Assembly (NCBI GenBank): GCA_035306605.1
Contig: DATGNR010000001.1
DNA length: 49,202 nt
Strand: one strand, 5' to 3'
Source: Xanthomarina sp035306605
Lineage (GTDB): Bacteria > Bacteroidota > Bacteroidia > Flavobacteriales > Flavobacteriaceae
Shown: in pieces, positions 1 through 8,660 of the stretch
Position numbering within the stretch: the stretch's first letter is position 1
Layout of the letters: every line of letters begins with the position of its first letter
Notes under the pieces: model-generated
Seen by the model: the letters and a program-made list of their open reading frames with translations, nothing else
Told to the model about the DNA's origin: nothing
Databases searched by the model: none
Made by a program: the position numbers and the translations under genes

Positions 1-1842
1 AATGATAGTAGCGGTGGAACACAACCTCCTGCGGCTATAGATAATATTTCATTAGAAATTCCAGCCTGTCCTGCACCAATGGATTTGGCAACTACAAACG
101 TAAACAGTGATTCAGTAGATATTAGCTGGACAGCTGGTGACTCAGAAACAGCATGGAATGTTTCTTGGGGAGCGCCAGGATATACGCCGGGTGTAGATGA
201 TCTTGGAACTGATACTGCAAGTACAACTTCTTACCAGATAGCAGGTTTAACTCCTCAAACAAGTTATGATGTTTACGTTCAAGCTGACTGTGGTAATGGT
301 GACTTGAGTAGTTGGGCGGGTCCATTGAGTTTTGAAACCGCTTGTAGTGCTATAACTGAAATGTTTGAGGATTTCGATTCTTATGCTACAGGAAGTATTG
401 TTCCTGATTGTTGGGAAAGAATAGTTCCAGCTACTTCAGCTGGAAGTCAGACAATATCTTCGACTTCTCCTGCTTCAGGAACCCGAAATATTTATCAGTA
501 TACTTCTTCTACTTCGAACTCTGTAATTGTAGCACTACCAGAATTCTCTAATGTTAATGCCGGAACGCATTGGTTGAAACTTAAAGCAAGAGTTGCTTCG
601 GGGTCAGGTGCTCTTTCGGTAGGTTATGTTACTGATGTAAGTGACTACAATAGTTTTACATTAATTGAAGATGTTACTATTACCAATACTAGCTATGCTT
701 CAAATTCGGAATACACAGTGGTAATTCCTAACACGGTTCCTGCTGGAGCAAGATTAGGAATTAAAAGTGCAGCCAATGGAACTAGCCATTATTGGGATGA
801 TGTGACCTGGGAGCAAGCGCCATCTTGTTTAGAGCCATCATCTTTAGAGGTTACTGACCTTACGTCCACAACAGCTGATATTGCTTGGGTGGCAAATAAT
901 TCTGAAACTTCTTGGAATGTTTCTTGGGGAGCTCCTGGGTATACACCAGGTGATACAGAGGAAATTAGTACAGCTGTAGCATCTACAAACTCTTATCAAA
1001 TAGGAGGTTTAAGTGCTGATTCACATTATGACGTGTATGTGCAAGCCAATTGTGGTGCAGTCGATGGTGAAAGTAATTGGGCTGGGCCTTTAAGTGTTTA
1101 TACAGGATACTGTATTCCTTCTGGATCATCAAATAACTCAGACGAGATACGTAATTTCACATTAAATAACTTAAACAATGACTCAGCTGCTTCAGAGGGA
1201 ACCAATGGATATAGTGACTATACTACTTCTGTTGCGCCAGCTGAACTTCAAGTGGGTGTGCCTTATACAGCTTCTTTAACAAGTGGTACAGGATCTGGTA
1301 ATCATGGTGCAGCTATTTGGATCGATCTAGACCAAAACCTTGTTTTTGATTCATCAGAAATGGTGGCTTTTTTACCTAGTTCAATTGGCGCGAATACTAC
1401 TATTGATTTTCCTGCCTTTACACTGCCTTCCAATTTACCATTAGGCACATACAGGTTGAGAGTTCAATATCACTACAATAAATCTGGAGATTTGTTAGAT
1501 CCTTGTGTCGCTACTTCTTCATTTTCTGAAACTGAAGACTATACCGTTGAAGTTTCTGAAGCAACAGTTAGCGTGGATGATTACAACATGTTTTCAGATA
1601 CTCGCCTATATCCAAACCCATTAAATGATAATACATTCTTTGTACATGCACCTAAGTTAAATGGAGAGCAAGTAGAAGTAAACATTACAGATATGACTGG
1701 AAGACAGTTTTATAATAATACGTTTTCCGTAAGTGATAATAGATTAACTGTATCTTTAAATGAAAGCTTGACTTCAGGAGTGTATTTGGTAACACTGAAA
1801 AATGGAGGAGATGCTCATACATTTAGATTAGTGAAAAAATAA
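1..1842 (+). CDS. T9SS-secreted surface protein with Fn3 and GEVED domains (5' truncated)
   Basis: The reading frame is open from base 1, so the gene starts before the window; the first in-frame ATG (79) is internal. In order there is the end of a jelly-roll/MAM-like domain (AAIDNISLE), a fibronectin type III module (about 79-345), a second jelly-roll-like domain (about 355-825), a second Fn3 module (about 830-1110) nearly identical to the first in places (both carry NVSWGAPGYTPG and DVYVQA), a GEVED domain (about 1120-1560, ending SETEDYTVEV), and a T9SS type A sorting domain (from YPNP at about 1609 to the final VKK). Such proteins are exported by the type IX secretion system and attached to or released from the cell surface. 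No catalytic domain is visible in the part present, so it could be an adhesin or the C-terminal part of a secreted enzyme. Confidence 0.85.
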   Translation, partial: NDSSGGTQPPAAIDNISLEIPACPAPMDLATTNVNSDSVDISWTAGDSETAWNVSWGAPGYTPGVDDLGTDTASTTSYQIAGLTPQTSYDVYVQADCGNGDLSSWAGPLSFETACSAITEMFEDFDSYATGSIVPDCWERIVPATSAGSQTISSTSPASGTRNIYQYTSSTSNSVIVALPEFSNVNAGTHWLKLKARVASGSGALSVGYVTDVSDYNSFTLIEDVTITNTSYASNSEYTVVIPNTVPAGARLGIKSAANGTSHYWDDVTWEQAPSCLEPSSLEVTDLTSTTADIAWVANNSETSWNVSWGAPGYTPGDTEEISTAVASTNSYQIGGLSADSHYDVYVQANCGAVDGESNWAGPLSVYTGYCIPSGSSNNSDEIRNFTLNNLNNDSAASEGTNGYSDYTTSVAPAELQVGVPYTASLTSGTGSGNHGAAIWIDLDQNLVFDSSEMVAFLPSSIGANTTIDFPAFTLPSNLPLGTYRLRVQYHYNKSGDLLDPCVATSSFSETEDYTVEVSEATVSVDDYNMFSDTRLYPNPLNDNTFFVHAPKLNGEQVEVNITDMTGRQFYNNTFSVSDNRLTVSLNESLTSGVYLVTLKNGGDAHTFRLVKK

Positions 1843-1888
1843 TCAAGTTTATTAGAAAATAACCTAATAAAAATTTTTTTAGAAATGG

Positions 1889-1919
1889 AAAAACCACCTC
1901 AATTCGAGGTGGTTTTTTT
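1889..1919 (+). terminator. Rho-independent terminator of the T9SS protein gene
   Basis: Perfect 8-bp stem ACCACCTC/GAGGTGGT with a 5-nt loop, preceded by an A-run and followed by seven T, 47 bases after the stop codon of the surface-protein gene. The A and T runs mean it could also stop transcription from the other strand. Confidence 0.85.
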
Positions 1920-2224
1920 ATGGACTTATTTTAAGTACTATTTTTGTTGCTCAGTTCGTTTTAGGGGTTAATTCACGGTTTTTATTTTTGATGAAAGACT
2001 TAGGTTTGCACTCTTGTTTAAGAATTTTCTTTTAGGCATAGTTTGTTATTAGGCTTAACATCTTTAATATTCTAATTACCAATTGTCAGGTAGATTGTTC
2101 AAGGGTATAGCGTATGTATAGTGGATTTCACCTACTTAAAATCTAGATGAGCTTTTGGCCATCTAAATTTTAAACTTATTGTTTGAAAATAATTTTCAAT
2201 ATAAGGACATTTCATTTTAAATTG
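1920..2224. other. Non-coding gap with a hairpin and one copy of an 18-bp dispersed repeat
   Basis: No convincing gene lies here. An imperfect 12-bp stem at 2138-2149/2160-2171 (AAAATCTAGATG / CATCTAAATTTT, one mismatch, 10-nt loop) could be a weak terminator or RNA structure. Bases 2104-2121 (GGTATAGCGTATGTATAG) recur exactly, in inverted orientation, at 43183-43200. Confidence 0.5.
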
Positions 2225-2232
2225 TATCTTTG
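2225..2232 (+). promoter_or_regulatory. Promoter -7 box of the hupE-like gene
   Basis: TATCTTTG matches the Bacteroidota -7 consensus TAnnTTTG exactly. The longest ORF would start at a TTG inside this box (2230), so the box argues for the downstream ATG at 2260 as the real start. No clear -33 TTG is visible. Confidence 0.6.
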
Positions 2233-2259
2233 AAAGCACCCAAAAAACTACAATTAATA

Positions 2260-2853
2260 ATGTTTGATAATTTCTGGTTTCACGTAGAATATGGTATGAA
2301 TCATGTATTGGATATCAATGGCTACGATCATGTTCTTTTTTTAATAGTGTTGAGTGTCCCTTACCTTTTTAAGGATTGGAAACGTGTTTTATTATTGGTA
2401 ACTGTTTTTACTTTAGGGCACACCTTGTCATTAATCTTAGCGGCCTACAATGTGGTGAGTGTAAATGGTAAATTGGTGGAATTTTTAATTCCCATTACTA
2501 TATTAATTGTTGCACTTTTTAACGTGTTTACGGCAGGAAAAGGCGCTCAAAAAGAAAAGGTTGGGGTGTTGTTTTTCTCTACTCTATTTTTCGGATTGGT
2601 ACATGGTTTAGGATTTGCAAGGGAGTTTAGAATGCTTGTGGGGCAATCCGATAATAAATTAGTAACACTTTTAGAGTTTGCTTTGGGAATTGAATTAGCG
2701 CAAATAATTATTGTATTTGTCGTTTTGTTTCTTGGGTTTATTATGCAAACCGTTTTCAGATTTTCAAAACGCGATTGGGTGATGGTTATTTCGGCAGTCG
2801 TAGTTGGGTTGGTTATCCCTATGATTATGAATAGCGGTTTTTGGCTTAAGTAA
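2260..2853 (+). CDS. HupE/UreJ family membrane protein
   Basis: A 197-residue polytopic membrane protein with about six hydrophobic segments. Near the N-terminus GYDHVLFL fits the H-x3-G-x-DH pattern of HupE/UreJ_2 proteins, and FFGLVHGLGFA contains the second conserved histidine. HupE/UreJ proteins are linked to nickel or cobalt uptake for hydrogenase and urease, but this Bacteroidota branch stands alone here with no Ni enzyme nearby, so the transported substrate is not established. Start revised to ATG 2260: the alternative TTG at 2230 lies within the promoter -7 box and its extra residues are not hydrophobic. It is a single-gene unit between the terminator at 1889 and the next promoter at about 2991-3021. 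Confidence 0.75.
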   Translation: MFDNFWFHVEYGMNHVLDINGYDHVLFLIVLSVPYLFKDWKRVLLLVTVFTLGHTLSLILAAYNVVSVNGKLVEFLIPITILIVALFNVFTAGKGAQKEKVGVLFFSTLFFGLVHGLGFAREFRMLVGQSDNKLVTLLEFALGIELAQIIIVFVVLFLGFIMQTVFRFSKRDWVMVISAVVVGLVIPMIMNSGFWLK

Positions 2854-2990
2854 AAGTTAGGAATCGAGTCGGTTTCTAGTTAATTTAATGCGGCTTTTAT
2901 ATTTTATTTAAAAAAAGTTATAAACGTATGGATATCCAATGTGTAACAGTTCTTTTTACCTAAAGTTTTCATAAATCTTTAAAACTCAAG

Positions 2991-3021
2991 TTGTAATTAA
3001 AATAGGAACAGCCTATCTTCG
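2991..3021 (+). promoter_or_regulatory. Promoter of the dCMP deaminase gene
   Basis: TTG (2991-2993), 20-bp spacer, then TATCTTCG (3014-3021), one base from TAnnTTTG. The start codon is 38 bases downstream of the box, an ordinary leader for this phylum. Confidence 0.5.
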
Positions 3022-3059
3022 TTGTATATAATTAATATAGAGTTCACCTTGTAAAATAT

Positions 3060-3491
3060 ATGAAGGAACACAAACAACTTAAATACGACAAAGCTTATTT
3101 AAGAATTGCTAAAGAGTGGGGAAAACTATCTTATTGCGAACGTAAACAAGTAGGTGCAATTATAGTTAAGGACAGAATGATTATCTCCGATGGATTTAAC
3201 GGTACCCCAACAGGTTTTGAGAATTTTTGTGAAGATGACGAAGGTTATACTAAATGGTATGTTTTGCATGCCGAAGCAAACGCCATTTTAAAAGTTGCTT
3301 CCTCTACCCAATCTTGTAAAGGAGCCACCTTGTACATTACTTTGTCGCCTTGTAAGGAATGTAGTAAATTAATACATCAAGCAGGTATTGTTAGAGTGGT
3401 CTATAAAGAAGGATATAAAGATGATTCTGGCTTACAATTTTTAAGAAAAGCCGGAATCGAGCTTGTTTGCATTACAGACTTAAAAGCATAA
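3060..3491 (+). CDS. comEB: dCMP deaminase
   Basis: A 143-residue zinc deaminase of the cytidine/deoxycytidylate family. The zinc site is complete: His70 and catalytic Glu72 in HAEAN, and Cys98/Cys101 in PCKEC. The insert containing FNGTPTGFENFCEDD between the first strands is the hallmark of dCMP deaminase rather than cytidine deaminase or TadA. It converts dCMP to dUMP in the cytoplasm, feeding thymidylate synthesis. It is followed after 72 bp by the S41 protease on the same strand, with no clear intervening promoter, so the two are probably co-transcribed, an arrangement common in flavobacteria. The symbol comEB follows common usage for this family; no competence role is implied. Confidence 0.88.
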   Translation: MKEHKQLKYDKAYLRIAKEWGKLSYCERKQVGAIIVKDRMIISDGFNGTPTGFENFCEDDEGYTKWYVLHAEANAILKVASSTQSCKGATLYITLSPCKECSKLIHQAGIVRVVYKEGYKDDSGLQFLRKAGIELVCITDLKA

Positions 3492-3563
3492 GATATAGCT
3501 TTTAGCCTTCGGAATAATAGTTGTGAATGAATTTATAATAGTTTACAGCAATAAAAAACACAA

Positions 3564-5156
3564 ATGAAATTCAAGAAAAAATATTTACCACTTATTGTAG
3601 GTGTTGCAATGGCAGCAGGTATTTATATTGGTGGAAAATTAAATTTCTCTGATACTTCCGATAGAATATTTACTAAAAACAGTAAAAAGGACAAGCTTAA
3701 CAGATTGATTGACTATATAGATTACGAATATATAGAAGATGTTAATACAGATAGTATTGTAGACGTAACAGTTAACGGCATTCTTAATACACTAGATCCA
3801 CATTCTGTATACATCCCAAAAGAAGACATGGAACGCGTGGCCGATAATATGAAAGGTGATTTTGTAGGTATTGGTATTAATTTCTACACCTATAAAGATA
3901 CCATTACTGTTATTAGAACAATTGATGATGGTCCGAGCGAAAAGGCAGGTATAAAGGGTGGAGACCGGATTATTATGGCTAATGGCGACTCTATTTTTGG
4001 AAAAAAATGGAGTAATAATGATATTATAAAAAAACTTAAGGGTCCATTAAATACAATAGTAGATTTAAAGGTTTACAGAAGAGGCGAACCTGAATTATTG
4101 GATTTTAAGGTAAAACGAAATCACATTCCAATTAAAAGTGTGGATGCGGCGTACAAGCTTACGGATAAACTAGGGTATATAAAAATTAACCGTTTTGCTG
4201 AAACTACCTATAAGGAGTTTAAAAAAGAGCTTAACAAATTACAAAAAGAAGGAATTGCTGAGTTGGTCGTAGATTTACGAGGAAATCCCGGTGGATTTTT
4301 AGGCGTAGCCGAACAAATAGCTGATGAGTTTTTAGAGAAAGACAAACTAATTCTCTTTACTAAAAACAAACGAGGAGATATTGATAAAAGCTTCGCTACC
4401 AAAAAAGGAGATTTCGAAAATGGAAAAGTATTTGTTTTAATAGACGAAAATTCAGCCTCAGCTAGCGAAATTATTGCAGGAGCACTTCAGGATAATGATA
4501 AAGGGACCATCGTTGGGCGTCGATCTTACGGAAAAGGCTTGGTGCAACGTGAAATGGATTTGGGAGATGGAAGCGCTGTAAGATTAACAGTTTCTAGATA
4601 TTACACACCAACAGGTAGATCGATACAACGCTCGTATAAAAATGGAAATGGAGATTACTACGATGAATATTTTTCGCGTATACAAAGTGGTGAGCTTTTA
4701 GATCCAGAAAAAATTGAAGTGGCTGATTCTTTAAAGTTTACTACGCCTAAAGGAAAAGTAGTGTATGGTGGGGGAGGTATAATTCCTGATGTTTTTGTGC
4801 CACTGGATTTAAGCATGCAAAACGAAACCCTAACTTTTCTGGACAGACGAGGGTTTATTAGCAATTTTGTTTTTGAAGAATTAGAAAAAGATCGCCATGC
4901 TTATGATGCTATTCCCCGGAACGAATTCATAAATGAGTTTGAGTTTAATGACGATATAGTTCTAGAGTTTCAGAATTATCTGAACGAGAAAACTAAAGCT
5001 AATATTACTTTTGTGGCCTATAATGAAGAAGTTAAGCAATATATTAAAGCTACTCTAGCCGATCAACTTTATGGAAATGGCGCTTTTGAAGAGGTTTTAA
5101 ATCAATCAGATATTATGATTGATAAGGTTATTGCATTAAGCAACAAAGATAATTAA
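3564..5156 (+). CDS. ctpA: S41 family C-terminal processing peptidase
   Basis: A 530-residue serine protease of the CtpA/Prc family. An N-terminal hydrophobic segment (about residues 8-24) exports or anchors it at the inner membrane. A PDZ domain (about 90-175) contains GIGI and GIKGGD. The S41 catalytic domain follows, with DLRGNPGG near 237-244, the nucleophile motif ENSASASEI near 295-303, and the catalytic lysine in SYGKG (Lys324). A C-terminal extension of roughly 130 residues is typical of Bacteroidota members. The family trims C-termini of periplasmic or exported proteins using a Ser-Lys dyad. The stop codon overlaps the converging oxidoreductase gene by 4 bp. Confidence 0.9.
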   Translation: MKFKKKYLPLIVGVAMAAGIYIGGKLNFSDTSDRIFTKNSKKDKLNRLIDYIDYEYIEDVNTDSIVDVTVNGILNTLDPHSVYIPKEDMERVADNMKGDFVGIGINFYTYKDTITVIRTIDDGPSEKAGIKGGDRIIMANGDSIFGKKWSNNDIIKKLKGPLNTIVDLKVYRRGEPELLDFKVKRNHIPIKSVDAAYKLTDKLGYIKINRFAETTYKEFKKELNKLQKEGIAELVVDLRGNPGGFLGVAEQIADEFLEKDKLILFTKNKRGDIDKSFATKKGDFENGKVFVLIDENSASASEIIAGALQDNDKGTIVGRRSYGKGLVQREMDLGDGSAVRLTVSRYYTPTGRSIQRSYKNGNGDYYDEYFSRIQSGELLDPEKIEVADSLKFTTPKGKVVYGGGGIIPDVFVPLDLSMQNETLTFLDRRGFISNFVFEELEKDRHAYDAIPRNEFINEFEFNDDIVLEFQNYLNEKTKANITFVAYNEEVKQYIKATLADQLYGNGAFEEVLNQSDIMIDKVIALSNKDN

Positions 5157-5761
5157 CCTACTACCTTATCGTGAACTTTTGTGTGCTCTCCACCATTCCA
5201 AAGAGTTAAAATATCTGTAGCTACTTGGGCTCCACTACCACTTGCAATGGCAAATTGACTTCTCCAACCAGCTAAAGTTCCTGCTACATAAAGACCGTCG
5301 TCAATTTTATGATCAATGTTTTTCAACCAAATTCGGTTTTTATCGATTTTTTCTCTTGGATGAGGTTCTATGTACTCTTCTAAACCTTTAATGGTCATTA
5401 AATTAGTATGTCCAACCGTTATAACTACTAGTTTAGAATTGTATTCTGCCTTGTTGGTTATTACTAAAAATCCAGTTTTGGTTTTAGTTATCTGCTTAAC
5501 CTTTTCATTGATAATTTGTTGTACTTCTGGATATAAAGATGCTAACTGCTCTTTGCCTGTTTCTAGAATGGAAGCGCCAGTTGTACCAGGTCTTAAGCCT
5601 AAAACATTATTAAATAAAGCTGTTTGTAAATGTGAAGATTTTTGATGGGCAATAATACCAACCTTTTTGTCTTGCGCATATTCTTTGTTTTTTGCCGAGC
5701 CTAAAACTAAAGCACATGAAAGACCAGAAGCACCACCGCCAATAATTAGCACATCAAACAT
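5153..5761 (-). CDS. Small FAD/NAD(P)-binding oxidoreductase (thioredoxin-reductase-like)
   Basis: A 202-residue single-fold flavoprotein. The N-terminus DVLIIGGGASG is a dinucleotide-binding Rossmann motif, and the C-terminal GLYVAGTLAG with SGSGAQVA is the second FAD-contact region of the thioredoxin-reductase superfamily. It is much shorter than true thioredoxin reductase (about 310 residues): the NADPH-domain CxxC is absent, so it is unlikely to reduce thioredoxin. Its own substrate is unknown. Its ATG overlaps the stop codon of the upstream small membrane protein as TAATG, implying translational coupling. It converges on, and overlaps by 4 bp, the S41 protease gene. Confidence 0.75.
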   Translation of the reverse strand: MFDVLIIGGGASGLSCALVLGSAKNKEYAQDKKVGIIAHQKSSHLQTALFNNVLGLRPGTTGASILETGKEQLASLYPEVQQIINEKVKQITKTKTGFLVITNKAEYNSKLVVITVGHTNLMTIKGLEEYIEPHPREKIDKNRIWLKNIDHKIDDGLYVAGTLAGWRSQFAIASGSGAQVATDILTLWNGGEHTKVHDKVVG

Positions 5762-5964
5762 TATTTTTTAATTTTTGATTGTTTTTCAATTTTTTCAGAA
5801 ATCCTTAAGATTTGTAATAATACCAAAGCACACATTGCTGCTAAAATAGTAATAAAAGCAATTATACTGTCACCTTCAAAAGGCGCATTAAAATTAACTT
5901 GGGTTAGGTTGTAAATTATCAAGCCAACTGAAATTAATGATAGTAATATTTTAAAAATCTTCAT
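5761..5964 (-). CDS. Small two-helix membrane protein, unknown
   Basis: Not recognised. The 67 residues from ATG 5964 give two hydrophobic helices (about 2-19 and 33-52) separated by a short polar loop, then a basic, lysine-rich C-terminus probably in the cytoplasm. A longer ORF begins at 6030, but its extra 22 residues are polar and basic, run into the divergent promoter region of the DUF3109 gene and place charges in front of the first helix, so I chose the shorter start. Its stop overlaps the ATG of the oxidoreductase by one base (TAATG), suggesting the two are made together, perhaps with this protein as a membrane partner. Confidence 0.5.
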   Translation of the reverse strand: MKIFKILLSLISVGLIIYNLTQVNFNAPFEGDSIIAFITILAAMCALVLLQILRISEKIEKQSKIKK

Positions 5965-6049
5965 TTTGCATAAATTTAAAGCTGTTGCAAATTTCGTTAA
6001 TTTGGAATGATTATTCTTTGTTTTAGGCATTAATTTTTTATTTATAAGC

Positions 6050-6057
6050 TATCTTTG
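6050..6057 (+). promoter_or_regulatory. Promoter -7 box of the DUF3109 gene
   Basis: TATCTTTG is an exact TAnnTTTG match, 27 bases before the ATG at 6085. A TTTG at 6017-6020 is too far upstream (29 bp) for a standard -33 box. Confidence 0.55.
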
Positions 6058-6084
6058 CAATTACTTTTATAAGCATCTAAATTT

Positions 6085-6654
6085 ATGTTTCAGTTAGGAA
6101 ATACCATCGTTTCGGAAGAGATTATTGAAAAGGACTTTGTTTGCAATCTGTCGGCATGTAAAGGGGCATGTTGTATAGATGGCGATGCGGGAGCTCCACT
6201 AGAACAAAGTGAAACGGAGATTCTTAAAGATATATATCCTAAAATTAAGCATCTTTTACGACCGGAAGGTATTGCAGCCATTGAGCAACAAGGGACTTAT
6301 ATTGTTACAGAATTCAATGAGTTTGAAACTCCTTTAATTGATGGTGCCGATTGTGCTTATGTTATTTTTGATAAAAAAGGAACAGCTCTTTGTGGTATTG
6401 AAGAAGCGTATAACCAAAAGGTTATCGATTGGAAAAAACCGGTTTCTTGTCATTTATATCCAATTAGAGTGAAAGATTATACAGAGTTTTCTGCTGTTAA
6501 CTACGATAAATGGGAAATTTGTGATGATGCTTGTACCCTAGGAAAAGAACTTCAGGTTCCTGTTTACAAATTTGTAAAAGAAGCACTTATTCGAAAGTTT
6601 GGCGAAGATTGGTATGCGCAATTAGAAGTAGTAGCTGAGAGTTATAAGAAATAA
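6085..6654 (+). CDS. DUF3109 family cysteine-rich protein
   Basis: A 189-residue cytoplasmic protein of the DUF3109 family, widespread and single-copy in Bacteroidota. Its mark is a cluster of cysteines near the N-terminus (Cys20, Cys25, Cys29, Cys30 in CNLSACKGACC), a further cysteine in SCHLYPIR, and two more in CDDACTLG, together suggesting a bound metal ion or iron-sulfur cluster similar to YkgJ-type zinc/iron-chelating proteins. Biochemical function is not established. The gene has its own promoter and converges on the histidine kinase gene with an 11-bp gap that holds no clear terminator. Confidence 0.8.
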   Translation: MFQLGNTIVSEEIIEKDFVCNLSACKGACCIDGDAGAPLEQSETEILKDIYPKIKHLLRPEGIAAIEQQGTYIVTEFNEFETPLIDGADCAYVIFDKKGTALCGIEEAYNQKVIDWKKPVSCHLYPIRVKDYTEFSAVNYDKWEICDDACTLGKELQVPVYKFVKEALIRKFGEDWYAQLEVVAESYKK

Positions 6655-6665
6655 ATTCAGGCTGT

Positions 6666-8660
6666 TTAAGCTGATTTTAAAACCGTGGTCTTTATAGGTA
6701 TTTGAACAATTACCATGGTGCCAGAAGCCTTTCCGTTTTCAAAAAGGTCTTCAATTTCTATTTTATAATCACTCATAAATCCTTTTGAAAAATTTTCCAA
6801 TCGTGCTTTGGTAATTTCTATCCCAACTGATTTTCGTTTTAATTTTCTCTTTTCTTTAATTTTCTGAGAAACGGCCCGCCCTACGCCATTATCAATTATA
6901 TTAATAGTAACGTAATCTGAATTGTTTTGGTGAACTTCCAGTTCAATGCGTTTGTTGTCTTCTTTGGAAGATAGTCCGTGCCATAGTGCATTCTCTAAAA
7001 AAGGTTGAAGTATTAACGAAGGCACTTTAATTAGTGCTGTATTTACGTTTCTGTCAATTTGTACCTGATATTCTATTTGATTAGAAAAACGCATATTTTC
7101 TATATTCATATACAGAGCCATGGTATCGAGCTCGTCTTGTAGAGAGTTTTCTTTTTCGGTAGAAGCAATGAGGATTTTTCTAATAAGCTTGGAGAATTTA
7201 TTAAGATAGTAAACGGCATTTTCTTTTTCGTTGTTTATGATAAACAGTTTTATAGAGTTTAAAGAATTAAAAATAAAGTGTGGGTTCATCTGACTTCTTA
7301 ACACTTCTTGCTCTAAGGTTACAATCTTCTTTTCATTTTTTAATTGTCTCTGTCTTTGAAGGATGATGAAAAAACCTATTATCACAATAGCGGCAAGCAA
7401 ACTCATCATTAAGAGTCTTCTGTTTTGAGCAAGTTTTAATTTTACTATTTCGTTTTCACTAGCAAGAGCATTTATTTGATTGTTTTTTTTCTCGGTTTCG
7501 TATTTTAAAATTAAATCGGTTACATATTGAAAGTTTTTTTCACCAGTAATTGCCTTGTCTAAGTCCACATATTGTTTGTAAAAGTGAAGAGCATTCTCAA
7601 AGTTTCCTGTGTCTTCTTCCAATTGCGATAAATGGTTGTAGGTTTCGGCCTCTTGCGATTTTAGATTGTATTCCTTAGCAATTCTTAAGGCTTTCTTTAA
7701 ATTTGATGACGCCGCCTTAAAGTTTTTCATTTTAAGCTGGATTAACCCAAGATTTGAGTAGGAACTAGAAATATAATACTTATCATTAATAACTTTAGCC
7801 TTCTCTAAAGCAAGTTCAATAACTGGAATTGCTTTTTCATATTCACCTTTAATAATATCTAGTTTTGCTATGCTGTTGTAGCAAATAACACGTCCAATCT
7901 CTGAGTCTATTTCGTTGTTGTAATTAAGGGATATTTCATAGTTTTTTAATGCGTCATCTAATAAGCCTTGTGCCTCTTGGGCATAACCTATATTATGATG
8001 ATTAATAGCTAATCCTAATTTATTGCCCAACTCTTTCTCTATCAATAGAGATTTGTGAAAAAGATCTAATGCGATGTCGTATTGTTTTAGCGCCAAATAA
8101 ATATTTCCCATACTATTCTGAGAAATAGCAATACTTTGTTTAAGTGCCTGGGTAATGGGTTTAACGCTTTCTGCTAGATCTAATGCTTCTTTGTGGAAGT
8201 CTAAGGCGGTTCTAATAATATCCTGCCTTCTGTAAACAACACCAAGCATATTTAAACTAATGGCTTCTAATTCTTTACTCTTGGCTTGTTTGGCTTTTAG
8301 TAAAGCCTTTTCATGTAGCTCTATAGCTTTGTTATATTTTGAAAGATTTCGATAAGATTCACCTAATTTATTTAGAGAATAGCTTTCGCCACCTAGAAAA
8401 TTACATGCGTTGGATTCTTTTAAAAGATAATTCATTTTTAGTGTGTCTGTAGAAAATTTTATAAATACAGAATCTAAAAATTGATAGTTAGTGGTTGTTC
8501 TATTTAATACGTGTTCCACGAGGGTTTTATAGTGGTCTCCAACTTCATTTTGCGCAGAGGTGTTTAGAGTAAACAACATGAAGCTTACTAAAAAATATCG
8601 AAGGTAAGATTTAGCTAAAAATGAAAAATTGTAATTCTGTGAAACCCTTTTTCTATTCAT
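6666..8660 (-). CDS. TPR-containing sensor histidine kinase (LytS/His_kinase type)
   Basis: A 664-residue membrane sensor. An N-terminal signal segment ends near SAQ (about 37), followed by a periplasmic array of tetratricopeptide repeats (about 90-370), one transmembrane helix (about 418-434), a short coiled coil, and a His_kinase (PF06580) domain. The phosphoacceptor is His461 in NPHFIFNSLNS; the ATP-binding N box is NALWHG and the G box is IIDNGVGRA. This is the classic partner of LytTR response regulators. Its ATG overlaps the stop codon of that regulator by one base (TAATG), so the pair is one operon with the regulator first. The signal sensed by the TPRs is unknown; ligands may be proteins or peptides in the envelope. 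Confidence 0.9.
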   Translation of the reverse strand: MNRKRVSQNYNFSFLAKSYLRYFLVSFMLFTLNTSAQNEVGDHYKTLVEHVLNRTTTNYQFLDSVFIKFSTDTLKMNYLLKESNACNFLGGESYSLNKLGESYRNLSKYNKAIELHEKALLKAKQAKSKELEAISLNMLGVVYRRQDIIRTALDFHKEALDLAESVKPITQALKQSIAISQNSMGNIYLALKQYDIALDLFHKSLLIEKELGNKLGLAINHHNIGYAQEAQGLLDDALKNYEISLNYNNEIDSEIGRVICYNSIAKLDIIKGEYEKAIPVIELALEKAKVINDKYYISSSYSNLGLIQLKMKNFKAASSNLKKALRIAKEYNLKSQEAETYNHLSQLEEDTGNFENALHFYKQYVDLDKAITGEKNFQYVTDLILKYETEKKNNQINALASENEIVKLKLAQNRRLLMMSLLAAIVIIGFFIILQRQRQLKNEKKIVTLEQEVLRSQMNPHFIFNSLNSIKLFIINNEKENAVYYLNKFSKLIRKILIASTEKENSLQDELDTMALYMNIENMRFSNQIEYQVQIDRNVNTALIKVPSLILQPFLENALWHGLSSKEDNKRIELEVHQNNSDYVTINIIDNGVGRAVSQKIKEKRKLKRKSVGIEITKARLENFSKGFMSDYKIEIEDLFENGKASGTMVIVQIPIKTTVLKSA

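Noticed and set aside
2138..2171. Hairpin as terminator of an unseen gene
   Set aside because: No gene precedes it, the stem is AT-rich and it lacks a clean T-run.
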